Below, in pieces: positions 45,493 through 55,352 of a stretch of 64,000 bases of DNA (positions are counted from its first letter, which is position 1; the number at the start of each line of letters is the position of its first letter). The notes under the pieces are model-generated. The model was given only the letters and a program-made list of their open reading frames with translations, made no database searches and was not told where the DNA came from. This stretch comes from Flavobacterium croceum DSM 17960 (lineage in GTDB: Bacteria > Bacteroidota > Bacteroidia > Flavobacteriales > Flavobacteriaceae): assembly GCF_002917885.1 (NCBI RefSeq), contig NZ_PQNY01000010.1, forward strand, positions 62,001 to 126,000, read 5' to 3'. The position numbers and the translations under genes were made by a program.

Positions 45493-46896
45493 ATGGAATA
45501 TAGAGAGAACATAGGAGTAGGGCTGGATATAGGTACCACCAAGATTGTTGCCATGATTGGTAAGAAAAACGAGTACGGTAAATTACAAATACTTGGTTTA
45601 GGTAAAGCAAAAAGTTTGGGAGTTTCTCGAGGCGTAGTAAACAATATTACGCAAACTATTCAATCTATCCAACAAGCTATATTGGAAGCAGAAGAAAATT
45701 CAGGATACAAAATAAATGATGTAGTAGTAGGTATTGCAGGTCAGCATATTCGCAGTATTCAAAGTACAGACTATATCATTAGAAGTAATCCAGAAGAAGT
45801 AATTAGCGGTAATGACATACAAACACTTATAGATCAAGTAAACCGTTTGGCAATGTTGCCAGGCGAAGAAATAATACATGTGTTGCCACAAGAATTTAAA
45901 ATAGACGGGCAAGCAGGTATAAAAGAACCTATTGGTATGTATGGAGGCAGGCTGGAAGCTAGTTTTCATGTGGTTGTAGGGCAGGCAGCATCAATAAGAA
46001 ATGTTGGCAGATGTGTGCAAAGTTCTGGTATTGAACTTTCTGGTTTAACACTAGAACCCTTAGCTTCATCAGATGCAGTATTAAGTCAAGAAGAAAAAGA
46101 AGCGGGAGTTGCTTTGATAGATATAGGAGGCGGAACTACCGATTTGGCTATTTTTAAAGATGGAATAATTAGACATACTGCCGTAATACCTTTTGGAGGT
46201 AATGTAATTACAGAAGATATAAAAGAAGGTTGTTCTATTATAGAAAAGCAAGCCGAATTGTTGAAAGTTAAATTTGGGTCAGCATGGCCTGGCGAAAATA
46301 AAGACAATGAAATTGTTTCTATACCAGGATTAAGAGGTAGAGAACCAAAAGAAATATCCTTAAAAAATTTGTCTAAAATAATTCATGCGCGAGTAGTAGA
46401 AATTATCGAACAAGTTTTTACAGAAATAAAAAATTACGGTCACGAAGAACCGAGAAAAAAACTCATTGCCGGCATTGTACTTACAGGAGGTGGAGCACAG
46501 CTTAACCATATTAAACAATTGGTAGAGTATATTACAGGTATGGATACTCGTATAGGTTATCCTAATGAGCATTTAGCAGGTAATTCGGCAGAAGAAATAT
46601 CAAGCCCATTATTTGCAACAGCAGTTGGATTGGTTATGAATAGCTTGGAAAACAAAACCCAAAGCGCTTATAAAATTGAAATGAAACAAAACTATAAGCC
46701 ACAACACAATCATATTCCTGCCCAAAACGTTTCGGTTGAAGAGCCAAAACAAACAGAAGAGCCCCAAATTGAAGAAGTAAAATATACAAGAAAACAAGAA
46801 GAAAAAGAAGTAGAAACTACCGAAAGCAAAATCAAAAAATCATTCTTTGATAAGTATGTAGATAAAATCAAAGATTTTTTAGATAATGCAGAATAA
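45493..46896 (+). CDS. ftsA: Cell division protein FtsA
   Basis: The 467-residue actin-like ATPase anchors FtsZ to the membrane. The phosphate-1 loop is VGLDIGTTKIVAM, phosphate-2 is ALIDIGGGTTDLAIF, and the adenosine loop is IVLTGGGAQL. The C-terminus ends in an amphipathic, membrane-targeting helix (SFFDKYVDKIKDFLDN). A Gln/Glu-rich linker (about 395-445) precedes this helix. Confidence 0.97.
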   Translation: MEYRENIGVGLDIGTTKIVAMIGKKNEYGKLQILGLGKAKSLGVSRGVVNNITQTIQSIQQAILEAEENSGYKINDVVVGIAGQHIRSIQSTDYIIRSNPEEVISGNDIQTLIDQVNRLAMLPGEEIIHVLPQEFKIDGQAGIKEPIGMYGGRLEASFHVVVGQAASIRNVGRCVQSSGIELSGLTLEPLASSDAVLSQEEKEAGVALIDIGGGTTDLAIFKDGIIRHTAVIPFGGNVITEDIKEGCSIIEKQAELLKVKFGSAWPGENKDNEIVSIPGLRGREPKEISLKNLSKIIHARVVEIIEQVFTEIKNYGHEEPRKKLIAGIVLTGGGAQLNHIKQLVEYITGMDTRIGYPNEHLAGNSAEEISSPLFATAVGLVMNSLENKTQSAYKIEMKQNYKPQHNHIPAQNVSVEEPKQTEEPQIEEVKYTRKQEEKEVETTESKIKKSFFDKYVDKIKDFLDNAE

Positions 46897-46923
46897 AGTA
46901 GTGATAATGAAAACCAAAATAGT

Positions 46924-48909
46924 ATGATGAGCAACTCAGAATTTGGAAACATTTCATTTGATTTACCAAAAAATCAATCAAATGTAATAAAAGTAGTCGG
47001 TGTAGGTGGTGGCGGTAGCAACGCTATCAATCACATGTTTCAGCAAGGTATAAAAGGAGTAGATTTTGTAGTTTGTAATACAGATTCACAAGCACTTCAA
47101 AATAGTCCTGTGCCCAACAAAATTCAATTGGGAGTAGATCTAACAGAAGGATTAGGAGCAGGAGCAAACCCAGAAATAGGTCAGCAAGCTGCTTTAGAAA
47201 GTATAGAAATTATAGAAAAAATGCTTGATGCCAATACCAAAATGGTATTTATTACCGCAGGTATGGGAGGCGGTACAGGTACAGGTGCAGCGCCCGTAAT
47301 TGCGCAATTGGCAAAAGAGCGAGACATACTTACGGTAGGTATTGTTACCATTCCTTTTCAATTTGAAGGTAAGGTGCGTACAGACCAAGCGATGCAAGGA
47401 GTAGAAAAACTTAGAAAACAAGTAGACTCTTTAATCGTAATAAACAACAATAAGCTAAGAGAAGTCTATGGAAATCTTGGTTTTAAAGCAGGTTTCTCAA
47501 AAGCAGATGAAGTATTGTCTACCGCATCTAGAGGTATAGCAGAGGTAATTACACACCATTACACTCAAAATATCGACTTAAAAGATGCCAAAACTGTGTT
47601 GTCAAACAGCGGTACTGCCATTATGGGGTCTGCAACGGCAACAGGAGAAAACAGAGCTAAAGATGCCATTATATCAGCATTAGACTCACCATTATTAAAC
47701 GATAATAAAATTTCTGGAGCCAAAAACGTATTGTTGCTTATCGTTTCTGGAACTCATGAGATTACTATAGATGAAATAGGAGAAATCAATGACCATATTC
47801 AAGCTGAAGCAGGATACAATGCTAATATTATTATGGGTGTTGGCGAAGATGAAACATTAGGCGAAGCGGTTGCTGTAACCATTATTGCTACTGGTTTTAA
47901 TGCAGAACAACAAAGCGAAATTGTAAATACGGAGCCTCAAAAAATAATTCATTCTCTAGAAGATGAGCAAAAACTTGTACAAGATTTAACTCAAAAAACA
48001 GTACATACATTTCAGCCCGTAACTACCAATGTAGCTATCGATACTCCACAAAATCAAATGGCTTCTGTTGTAGCAGAAGCAGATGAAAAAATAGTTTTTG
48101 ATTTACTAGAAGAACAACCAAAAGAGGAAGAACCTGTTGCTACTTTTTTGTCTGAAAATGAGTTAGTGGCAATGAACGATTTTATTCGAAATATCGATGT
48201 GGCTTTTGAAATAGTATCACCTATTCAAAATATACCATTTGAAGTTACAAGTGCAAAAACTACATTAGAAACCATTAATGATATTTTTGTAGTAGATGCG
48301 CAGGAAGTAAAGCCACAAGAACAAATTTCTTTTTCATTTGATGCTCCAGCATCGCACAAAGACGAAGAAACAATAGTGTTTGATTTAACTCCAGAAACAA
48401 AAAATATAAAAGTTAATGAGCCTATAGAGTTTATGCCTGTTACAGAAGTTTCTGACAACGGAATAATAAAGTATTCGTTAGAAGAGTACATGGAGCTTGA
48501 AAATAGTCTGATAAATTCTAAACAAGAAGAAAAACTAGATGAGCCAATTGCAGAAGAGTACAATTTTACACTAAAGGTTGATGATAGTCCTGCAGTTTCT
48601 ACCCATACACCAAGTTATCCTATTCAATCTTTTGAAAATAGTACTCCGGTAGATATGTCTATAGAAGATATGTTAAAACTTAGAGCAGATGAAAGAAGAA
48701 GAAAGTTAAAAGAATTTAATCATAAATTTCACAACAACTCTTCTAGAATTGAAGACTTAGAAAAAGAACCAGCCTATAAAAGATTAGGAGTAGATATTAC
48801 CGAAAATCAAACATCTAGTTCCAATTCAAGAATATCTCTTGGAACAGACAGTAATGATGATATACAATTGCGTTCTAATAATTCATTTTTACATGATAAT
48901 GTAGATTAA
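46924..48909 (+). CDS. ftsZ: Cell division GTPase FtsZ, long C-terminal form
   Basis: FtsZ forms the division ring. The tubulin-like core (about 20-335) has the signature [13 protein letters not shown], and [15 protein letters not shown] binds nucleotide. The protein is 661 residues, against about 380-390 in E. coli and B. subtilis. The extra length is an acidic linker (about 335-570) and a conserved tail with [16 protein letters not shown] and the terminal [10 protein letters not shown]. This tail is a flavobacterial feature that presumably binds FtsA. Two consecutive ATG codons are present, at 46924 and 46927. Confidence 0.97.
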   Translation: MMSNSEFGNISFDLPKNQSNVIKVVGVGGGGSNAINHMFQQGIKGVDFVVCNTDSQALQNSPVPNKIQLGVDLTEGLGAGANPEIGQQAALESIEIIEKMLDANTKMVFITAGMGGGTGTGAAPVIAQLAKERDILTVGIVTIPFQFEGKVRTDQAMQGVEKLRKQVDSLIVINNNKLREVYGNLGFKAGFSKADEVLSTASRGIAEVITHHYTQNIDLKDAKTVLSNSGTAIMGSATATGENRAKDAIISALDSPLLNDNKISGAKNVLLLIVSGTHEITIDEIGEINDHIQAEAGYNANIIMGVGEDETLGEAVAVTIIATGFNAEQQSEIVNTEPQKIIHSLEDEQKLVQDLTQKTVHTFQPVTTNVAIDTPQNQMASVVAEADEKIVFDLLEEQPKEEEPVATFLSENELVAMNDFIRNIDVAFEIVSPIQNIPFEVTSAKTTLETINDIFVVDAQEVKPQEQISFSFDAPASHKDEETIVFDLTPETKNIKVNEPIEFMPVTEVSDNGIIKYSLEEYMELENSLINSKQEEKLDEPIAEEYNFTLKVDDSPAVSTHTPSYPIQSFENSTPVDMSIEDMLKLRADERRRKLKEFNHKFHNNSSRIEDLEKEPAYKRLGVDITENQTSSSNSRISLGTDSNDDIQLRSNNSFLHDNVD

Positions 48910-48936
48910 ACGATTTGTTTATCCCTATAAATTCTT

Positions 48937-48971
48937 AACCCAAAAGTACTCTGTCTTTTGGGTTATTTTTT
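48937..48971 (+). terminator. Terminator after ftsZ (end of the dcw cluster)
   Basis: AACCCAAAAG (48937-48946) and CTTTTGGGTT (48955-48964) form a hairpin with an 8-base loop and a following T-rich run. Confidence 0.85.
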
Positions 48972-48979
48972 TAACTTTG
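48972..48979 (+). promoter_or_regulatory. Promoter -7 element of the YqeY-type gene
   Basis: TAACTTTG matches TAnnTTTG and lies directly after the ftsZ terminator, 34 bases before the ATG at 49014. No clear -33 element is seen. Confidence 0.5.
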
Positions 48980-49013
48980 CAAACCAATTTAGATCAAAAA
49001 TAAAACATAAAAT

Positions 49014-49463
49014 ATGAGTTTAGCAACACAAATCATGGACAAAATAAAAGAAGCCATGAAAGCCAAAGACACCGTAGCACTAGAAGCACTTAGAGCTATA
49101 AAATCTGCAATATTGTTGGCACAAACAGAAAGTGGTGCCAAAGAAGATTTGACCGCCGACGATGAAATAAAACTATTACAAAAGTTAGTAAAACAACGCA
49201 AAGATAGCGCTGCAATTTATACAGAGCAAGGTAGAACAGATTTGGCAGAACCCGAATTGGCTCAACTAGCCGTAATCGAACAATTTTTGCCTGCTCAAAT
49301 GACAGAAGAAGAAGTAGAAGCAGTTGTAGCAAAAATTATTTCAGAAAATGGTTTTTCGGGTATGGCTTCTATGGGGCAAGTTATGGGAATAGCTTCTAAA
49401 GAATTGGCTGGACAAACAGACGGCAAAACCATTTCTACACTTGTAAAAAAGCTTTTAAGTTAA
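49014..49463 (+). CDS. GatB/YqeY domain protein
   Basis: The 149-residue, mostly helical protein has the YqeY pattern: AMKAKDTVALEALRAIKSAI at the start, LLQKLVKQRKDSAAIYTEQGRTDLAEPELAQ in the middle, and MGQVMGIASKELAGQTDGKTISTLVKKLL at the end. The domain is related to the tail of GatB, which binds tRNA in Asp/Glu-tRNA amidotransferase. The role of free YqeY proteins is not settled. It has its own promoter. Confidence 0.92.
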   Translation: MSLATQIMDKIKEAMKAKDTVALEALRAIKSAILLAQTESGAKEDLTADDEIKLLQKLVKQRKDSAAIYTEQGRTDLAEPELAQLAVIEQFLPAQMTEEEVEAVVAKIISENGFSGMASMGQVMGIASKELAGQTDGKTISTLVKKLLS

Positions 49464-49515
49464 TTTTATAAGAAAAAACAATCTAAGGCTTACACTATTT
49501 GTCTTAGTTCAAATT

Positions 49516-49589
49516 GGCTGCGTAGTTCAACTGGATAGAATATCAGATTTCGGCTCTGAGGGTTGGGGGTTCGAATCCCTCCGTGGTCA
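49516..49589 (+). tRNA. tRNA-Arg (TCG anticodon)
   Basis: The 74-nt class I tRNA pairs the acceptor GGCTGCG with CGTGGTC (several G-T pairs). The anticodon stem is TCAGA/TCTGA with the loop TTTCGGC, giving TCG. The T-arm is GGGGG-TTCGAAT-CCCTC. The discriminator is A. The number of wobble pairs in the acceptor is a little high but tolerable. Confidence 0.9.
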
Positions 49590-49592
49590 CAT

Positions 49593-49637
49593 AAAAAAGC
49601 GTAACTATTTTTATATCCAATAGTTACGCTTTTTTTT
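49593..49637 (+). terminator. Terminator after tRNA-Arg
   Basis: GCGTAACTA (49599-49607) and TAGTTACGC (49621-49629) form a hairpin, followed by eight T. Confidence 0.85.
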
Positions 49638-49681
49638 CTAAAAATTCTAATAAAATTCTGAGAATTAGATTAATAAAAAAA

Positions 49682-49714
49682 AACACCACTATACAATTGT
49701 TATAGTGGTGTTTT
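49682..49714 (-). terminator. Terminator after groEL
   Basis: AACACCACTATA and TATAGTGGTGTT form a strong hairpin with a 6-base loop. On the minus strand it is followed by a long T-run. Confidence 0.85.
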
Positions 49715-49739
49715 ATATAAAAGTAAGAATTTTAATCTA

Positions 49740-51380
<1,641 letters not shown>

Positions 51381-51453
51381 TTATTTAATGTTTAAAATTG
51401 TTTTTATTAAAAATTATTTTTTCAAGATTCTACTTTGAAATCCGAAATAAAAT

Positions 51454-51729
51454 TTAGATTATTGCCAAAATGTCGTCTTCTCTCATGATGAGATAATCTT
51501 TACCTTCAAATTTTAATTCTGTCCCTGCATATTTACCATACAAAACAGAATCGCCAACTTTTACAGTAAGAGGTTGGTCTTTTTTACCATTGCCTACGGC
51601 AACAATAGTGCCTCTTTGTGGTTTTTCTTTTGCTGTATCAGGTATAATAATTCCTGAAGCTGTTGTGGTTTCTGCTTGTGCAGGTTCCACAATAACACGG
51701 TCTGAAAGTGGTTTAATGTGTAATGACAT
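51454..51729 (-). CDS. groS: Co-chaperonin GroES (10 kDa)
   Basis: The 91-residue protein is the GroEL lid. [17 protein letters not shown] and [22 protein letters not shown] are characteristic, and the mobile loop lies at about residues 16-33. It is the first gene of the groES-groEL operon. The control region at 51783-51817 lies upstream. Confidence 0.98.
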   Translation of the reverse strand: MSLHIKPLSDRVIVEPAQAETTTASGIIIPDTAKEKPQRGTIVAVGNGKKDQPLTVKVGDSVLYGKYAGTELKFEGKDYLIMREDDILAII

Positions 51730-51782
51730 AGATTAATATTTTTTAAGTTAAGTATAAATTTTACAATGCTCTTCTTTCTAAA

Positions 51783-51817
51783 ATTATGCCAAGTGATATA
51801 AACTGACAATTTTTCAG
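51783..51817 (-). promoter_or_regulatory. Putative heat-shock control region of groES-groEL
   Basis: On the minus strand an imperfect palindrome CTGAAAAATTGTCAG (51803-51817) is followed by TTGGCATAAT (51783-51792). No TAnnTTTG element is seen, so the groES promoter differs from the housekeeping promoters in the window. The TTGGCA part resembles the -24 box of sigma-54 promoters, but the -12 GC is missing. The regulator is unknown. Confidence 0.4.
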
Positions 51818-51835
51818 AATTAGAATAACAGAGAT

Positions 51836-51866
51836 AAAAAAAATCCCGACACAGTGCCGGGATTTA
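51836..51866 (-). terminator. Terminator after secG
   Basis: On the minus strand AAATCCCGGCAC pairs with TGTCGGGATTT, with a long T-run after it. Confidence 0.85.
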
Positions 51867-51885
51867 ATTTTGTTTTATTTGATGC

Positions 51886-52218
51886 TTATTTTTTCTCTGG
51901 AGTTGTTGCAGGTGTTTCTGCTGGAGTCGCAGGTTTTGCGTTTTGAATAGCTTCTTTATCTATTATTTTAGAAGTACTATCGGACATAACTCCAGTAAAG
52001 CTTAGACTTGATAATAAAATTAAAGCTATTAGTACAAAGGCTAATGTCCATGTACTTTTGTCTAAAAAGTCGGTAGTTTTTTGTACGCCACCTAACATTT
52101 GTGAACCTCCAAAAGAAGATGATAAACCTCCTCCTTTAGGGTTTTGTACCATTACGGCTATAATTAGTAAAAAACAAACTATTGTTATTAATACTACAAA
52201 GATTGAAAATGTACTCAT
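51886..52218 (-). CDS. secG: Protein translocase subunit SecG
   Basis: The 110-residue protein has two membrane helices (about 2-20 and 48-68) separated by the conserved loop MVQNPKGGGLSSSFGGSQMLGGVQKTTDFLDKSTW. The cytoplasmic tail is Ala/Pro/Thr-rich. SecG is the accessory subunit of the SecYEG channel. It follows the TPR-like gene by 3 bp. Confidence 0.95.
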   Translation of the reverse strand: MSTFSIFVVLITIVCFLLIIAVMVQNPKGGGLSSSFGGSQMLGGVQKTTDFLDKSTWTLAFVLIALILLSSLSFTGVMSDSTSKIIDKEAIQNAKPATPAETPATTPEKK

Positions 52219-52221
52219 TTG

Positions 52222-53103
52222 TTAATTGTTATTATTTTGTTGTAATTTTTTTATCTCTTCAATTCGGGATGCAAATAAACTACTTTTTTCTGGATATTTC
52301 AAAATTAATATTTGATATGCTTGAATTGCCTTTGAAAATTTCCTTTGTTCTAGATAAACTTTTGCCAAAGTTTCTGTCATTAAGTAGGTTTTGTCTTCTA
52401 TTTTTGGTTCAAAACCCACTATTGGAGCATCTTTTGAAACAGGAGAAATACGAGGATTATTTTCTATAAAACGGTCTATAAGTGCTGCTTTTTTTTGTTT
52501 TTCTAATTCTTCTTCAGAAATTTCAGGTGTTTTTTTTGTTTCAGAGTTTGTTTGTTCGTCTGGCTCTCTTACAATGGGTTTAAAACGTGAAAGTTGTAAC
52601 CATTCTTGAAATGAATGTTTTTCATCTTTGGTAAATGTTAATGGTTTTCCTAGCGCCAATTTTTCTTTGGCTTCTTCAACTTCAGGTGTTTCGTGTTTGG
52701 GTTCTGCTTTTTCTTCGGCGTTTTGAATGGTTTCTAGTACAGAACTTGTCATTACTTCTTGTGCAGAAGGCAATGGTTGTGTTACTCTTATTACTTCTAC
52801 ATCTGTTACAGAAATATTGAGTAATTCTTGAAGCTTTTGTTCGTATAACCCATTTTGTACGCTTACAAATTTTTCGGAAGTAATAAAATCAAAAAGAACA
52901 CTTCTATCGGTTGTATATGCAGCAGTTACTTTAAGGGCATCATTGTATTTAAAGCTATCTTGATTATACAAATGTTTAAGTCGTAACACACGAGCCGATT
53001 GAAAATAAGGGAAATTAGCAATAACTTTATCCAAAGCCATTCCTTTGTATTCATTTACCGCATTGGGCTTATTTACTATATATGTATAATCGGTTACGTT
53101 CAC
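52222..53103 (-). CDS. TPR-like protein of the lptE-secG region
   Basis: The 293-residue protein has an N-terminal helical domain (about 1-85, FPYFQSARVLRLKHLYN), a low-complexity Glu/Pro/Lys middle, and a C-terminal tetratricopeptide-like pair of helices (MTETLAKVYLEQRKFSKAIQAYQILILKYPEKSSLFASRIEEI). It has no signal peptide and is presumably cytoplasmic. The start is a GTG (53101-53103), 16 bp after lptE. Function is unknown. Its fixed place between lptE and secG hints at an envelope-related role. Confidence 0.8.
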   Translation of the reverse strand: MNVTDYTYIVNKPNAVNEYKGMALDKVIANFPYFQSARVLRLKHLYNQDSFKYNDALKVTAAYTTDRSVLFDFITSEKFVSVQNGLYEQKLQELLNISVTDVEVIRVTQPLPSAQEVMTSSVLETIQNAEEKAEPKHETPEVEEAKEKLALGKPLTFTKDEKHSFQEWLQLSRFKPIVREPDEQTNSETKKTPEISEEELEKQKKAALIDRFIENNPRISPVSKDAPIVGFEPKIEDKTYLMTETLAKVYLEQRKFSKAIQAYQILILKYPEKSSLFASRIEEIKKLQQNNNN

Positions 53104-53118
53104 TTTTTGTGTTTTATA

Positions 53119-53631
53119 TTACCATTTTGCTAAAGATTCATTAAAAATGTCTTGCGTAATTCTGGTAAATATAATGTCAATATAATTGTTTAAAGTACTG
53201 CCTGTAGGCATTTGATTTCCTTCAAAATCATAAAAAAAACTGAATTTTTTTTCAAAATTGTCGCTTTCTTTTTTTCGGTTTATAAACCGCACATTTACTG
53301 TAATACTAAGCCTTGTTTGGGCTGCTTTTTGGTCAGCAGTAGCGGCCATAGGAGAAAAATTATAATCGGTTATTTCTCCTTCATACATTAAATCTCCATT
53401 GGTAGAGGTTAAATTTAAATTGGTTTGCCCCTGAAGAATATCTTGTAGTTTTAAGGTAAAATCTCTATCTATACCAGGTTCTACAAGATTGGCATGATTC
53501 ATAAATCGGTTTACCTGAAAGGTTTTTGCGTCTATATTTCCTGTGCCTGTAAGGTTGTATTTAACACTGCAATTTGTAAAAATGAGTATTGTAAAAACAG
53601 AAAGGTAAATAATGTGTTTTTTAAAATTCAT
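53119..53631 (-). CDS. lptE: LptE-like outer-membrane lipoprotein
   Basis: The 170-residue protein has a lipoprotein signal (MNFKKHIIYLSVFTILIFTNC, lipobox FTNC). The LptE-like body is VKYNLTGTGNIDAKTFQVNRFMNHANLVEPGI, then LTSTNGDLMYEGEITDYNFSP. LptE plugs the LptD barrel that delivers lipopolysaccharide to the surface. The longer open frame to 53691 overlaps the upstream activator gene, so the ATG at 53629-53631, right after that gene, is chosen. Confidence 0.87.
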   Translation of the reverse strand: MNFKKHIIYLSVFTILIFTNCSVKYNLTGTGNIDAKTFQVNRFMNHANLVEPGIDRDFTLKLQDILQGQTNLNLTSTNGDLMYEGEITDYNFSPMAATADQKAAQTRLSITVNVRFINRKKESDNFEKKFSFFYDFEGNQMPTGSTLNNYIDIIFTRITQDIFNESLAKW

Positions 53632-53632
53632 A

Positions 53633-54895
53633 TTACAAATCGTATTGTTTAATTTTTCTGTAAAGCGTTCTTTCGGATATTCCGAGCTCATCGGCAGCGG
53701 CTTTTCTTTTTCCTTTATTTCGTTCTAATGATTTTTTTATCAACTCAATTTCTTTGGCTTCCAAGCTTAGTGTTTCCTCTTCTTCTACAGTTTCTGCCAA
53801 TAGGTAGTTGTTGTCGTCTTCATCATCCTCAAAAACGGTTTCTTGTTCAAAGTTATGTTGAGGCATTACTTCTACTTTTGGTTCGTCAAAAATAGGCATT
53901 TTTTCTTCCTTAGTGCCATAAATTTTTTGAATAAGACCTTTATTATTTTCTTGTACTTTTGCTGTTCCGTGTTGAAGTAAGTCTAATGTGAGTTTTTTAA
54001 GATCGTTTAAGTCGCTTTTCATGTCAAAAAGAACTTTATACAAAATTTCTCTCTCGCTTGCAAAATCACTTTCCGATTGTTTGTCTTTTACCAAACTTGG
54101 TAAGTTATTTCCTGTTGTAGGTATATAAGACTTTAAGGTTTGAAGCGATACAACTCGATTGGGTTCTAATACAGATATTTGCTCGGCTACGTTTCGCAAT
54201 TGCCTTATATTTCCACTCCATCTGTAATTTAAAAGATAGTTTACGGCATTGTCTTCTAGTTTTATAGGAGGCATTTTGTATTTGTGAGCAAAATCTGATG
54301 CAAATTTTCTAAATAATAAATGAATATCTTCTTGTCTTTCGCGCAATGGAGGCAGCGTTATTTCTACAGTGCTTAGTCTGTAATACAAATCTTCTCTAAA
54401 CTTTCCTTTTGCAATGGCATCTTGCATATTTACATTGGTAGCGGCTACAATGCGTACATTGGTTTTTTGTACTTGCGACGAACCTACTTTTATAAATTCT
54501 CCATTTTCTAATACACGTAGTAATCGTACTTGTGTAGTAAGTGGTAATTCGCCTACTTCATCTAAAAAAATAGTGCCACCATTGGCTACTTCAAAATACC
54601 CTTCACGTGCTCCAGTAGCCCCTGTAAACGATCCTTTTTCGTGACCAAAAAGTTCAGAGTCTATAGTTCCCTCTGGTATAGCACCGCAGTTTACGGCAAT
54701 GTATTTACCATGCTTACGATGTGATAAAGAATGAATTATTTTTGGGATACTTTCTTTTCCAACACCACTTTCTCCCACAACCAAAACTGAAATATCGGTA
54801 GGAGCAACCTGTATCGCTTTTTCTACGGCACGGTTGAGTTTTGGGTCGTTCCCAATAATTTCAAATCGTTGTTTTATGTTTTGAACGGATTCCAT
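53633..54895 (-). CDS. Sigma-54 interaction domain transcriptional activator
   Basis: The 420-residue protein has the AAA+ domain at about residues 12-240: Walker A GESGVGKE, the sigma-54 contact loop GSFTGA (usual form GAFTGA), and Walker B TIFLDEVGELP. A Fis-type helix-turn-helix ends the protein (KRKAAADELGISERTLYRKIKQ). No receiver, GAF or PAS domain precedes the AAA+ domain, so it is not a standard response regulator. A variable acidic linker (about 300-370) replaces the missing sensor. It is 1 bp upstream of lptE. Confidence 0.92.
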   Translation of the reverse strand: MESVQNIKQRFEIIGNDPKLNRAVEKAIQVAPTDISVLVVGESGVGKESIPKIIHSLSHRKHGKYIAVNCGAIPEGTIDSELFGHEKGSFTGATGAREGYFEVANGGTIFLDEVGELPLTTQVRLLRVLENGEFIKVGSSQVQKTNVRIVAATNVNMQDAIAKGKFREDLYYRLSTVEITLPPLRERQEDIHLLFRKFASDFAHKYKMPPIKLEDNAVNYLLNYRWSGNIRQLRNVAEQISVLEPNRVVSLQTLKSYIPTTGNNLPSLVKDKQSESDFASEREILYKVLFDMKSDLNDLKKLTLDLLQHGTAKVQENNKGLIQKIYGTKEEKMPIFDEPKVEVMPQHNFEQETVFEDDEDDNNYLLAETVEEEETLSLEAKEIELIKKSLERNKGKRKAAADELGISERTLYRKIKQYDL

Positions 54896-54909
54896 TTTTT
54901 TATTTTTTT

Positions 54910-54937
54910 GCCACGGATTAAAGGATTTTCTCGGATT
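54910..54937. repeat. Inverted repeat at the 3' side of the GxxExxY gene
   Basis: The repeat begins GCCACGGATTAAAGGATT and matches the reverse complement of 55317-55344 at 24 of 28 positions. It contains two copies of the CGGATTAA word. Confidence 0.75.
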
Positions 54938-54939
54938 AA

Positions 54940-55311
54940 TTAAAATACTAATCTTTTATGTTGTAATGATTTGTTTTGAAAATTTACTAATAATCCAATT
55001 TCTGAATCTGAAAGTTTCATGTAATTCAATAGTTGTGCAGTATGTTCTCCTGAAAATTCTTTTACTGCTTTTACTTCTAAAACAATATCTTCATTTACAA
55101 TGAAATCTGCATAAAATTTATGTGGTAATATTATTCCTTTATATTTGATTGAAAATTCTTTTTCTCTTTCAAAAGGAATATTATTTGCTTTAAATTCTAT
55201 CTCTAAAGCATCTTTATATACAACTTCAAGTAATCCTGGACCAAGATTTCTATGAACTTCCATACAAACCCCAATAATTTTAAAAGTTTCTTCTTCTCTA
55301 TAAAGTCTCAT
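54940..55311 (-). CDS. GxxExxY family protein (PD-(D/E)XK-like)
   Basis: The 123-residue protein matches the GxxExxY family: HRNLGPGLLEVVYKDALEIEF carries the name motif (G, E and Y), YADFIVNEDIVLEVKAV has the Asp and Glu-x-Lys pattern of PD-(D/E)XK nuclease folds, and TAQLLNYMKLSDSEIGLLVNF is the C-terminal part. The family is scattered irregularly across bacteria, with no proven function. The gene separates miaB from the sigma-54 activator and is bracketed by inverted repeats, which suggests acquisition. Confidence 0.9.
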   Translation of the reverse strand: MRLYREEETFKIIGVCMEVHRNLGPGLLEVVYKDALEIEFKANNIPFEREKEFSIKYKGIILPHKFYADFIVNEDIVLEVKAVKEFSGEHTAQLLNYMKLSDSEIGLLVNFQNKSLQHKRLVF

Positions 55312-55316
55312 ATCGA

Positions 55317-55344
55317 AATCCGTGTTAATCTTTTAATCCGTGGC
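55317..55344. repeat. Inverted repeat at the 5' side of the GxxExxY gene
   Basis: This is the partner of 54910-54937. It ends TTAATCCGTGGC and lies 5 bp upstream of the GxxExxY start and 8 bp downstream of the miaB stop. Confidence 0.75.
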
Positions 55345-55352
55345 TTGAATAT

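Noticed and set aside
51783..51798. A true sigma-54 promoter before groES
   Set aside because: The TTGGCA part fits a -24 box, but the -12 position reads AG/GA instead of TTGC, so the consensus is not met.
53119..53691. Longer form of lptE starting inside the sigma-54 activator gene
   Set aside because: It would place 20 residues in front of a perfect lipoprotein signal and remove the signal's N-terminal position.
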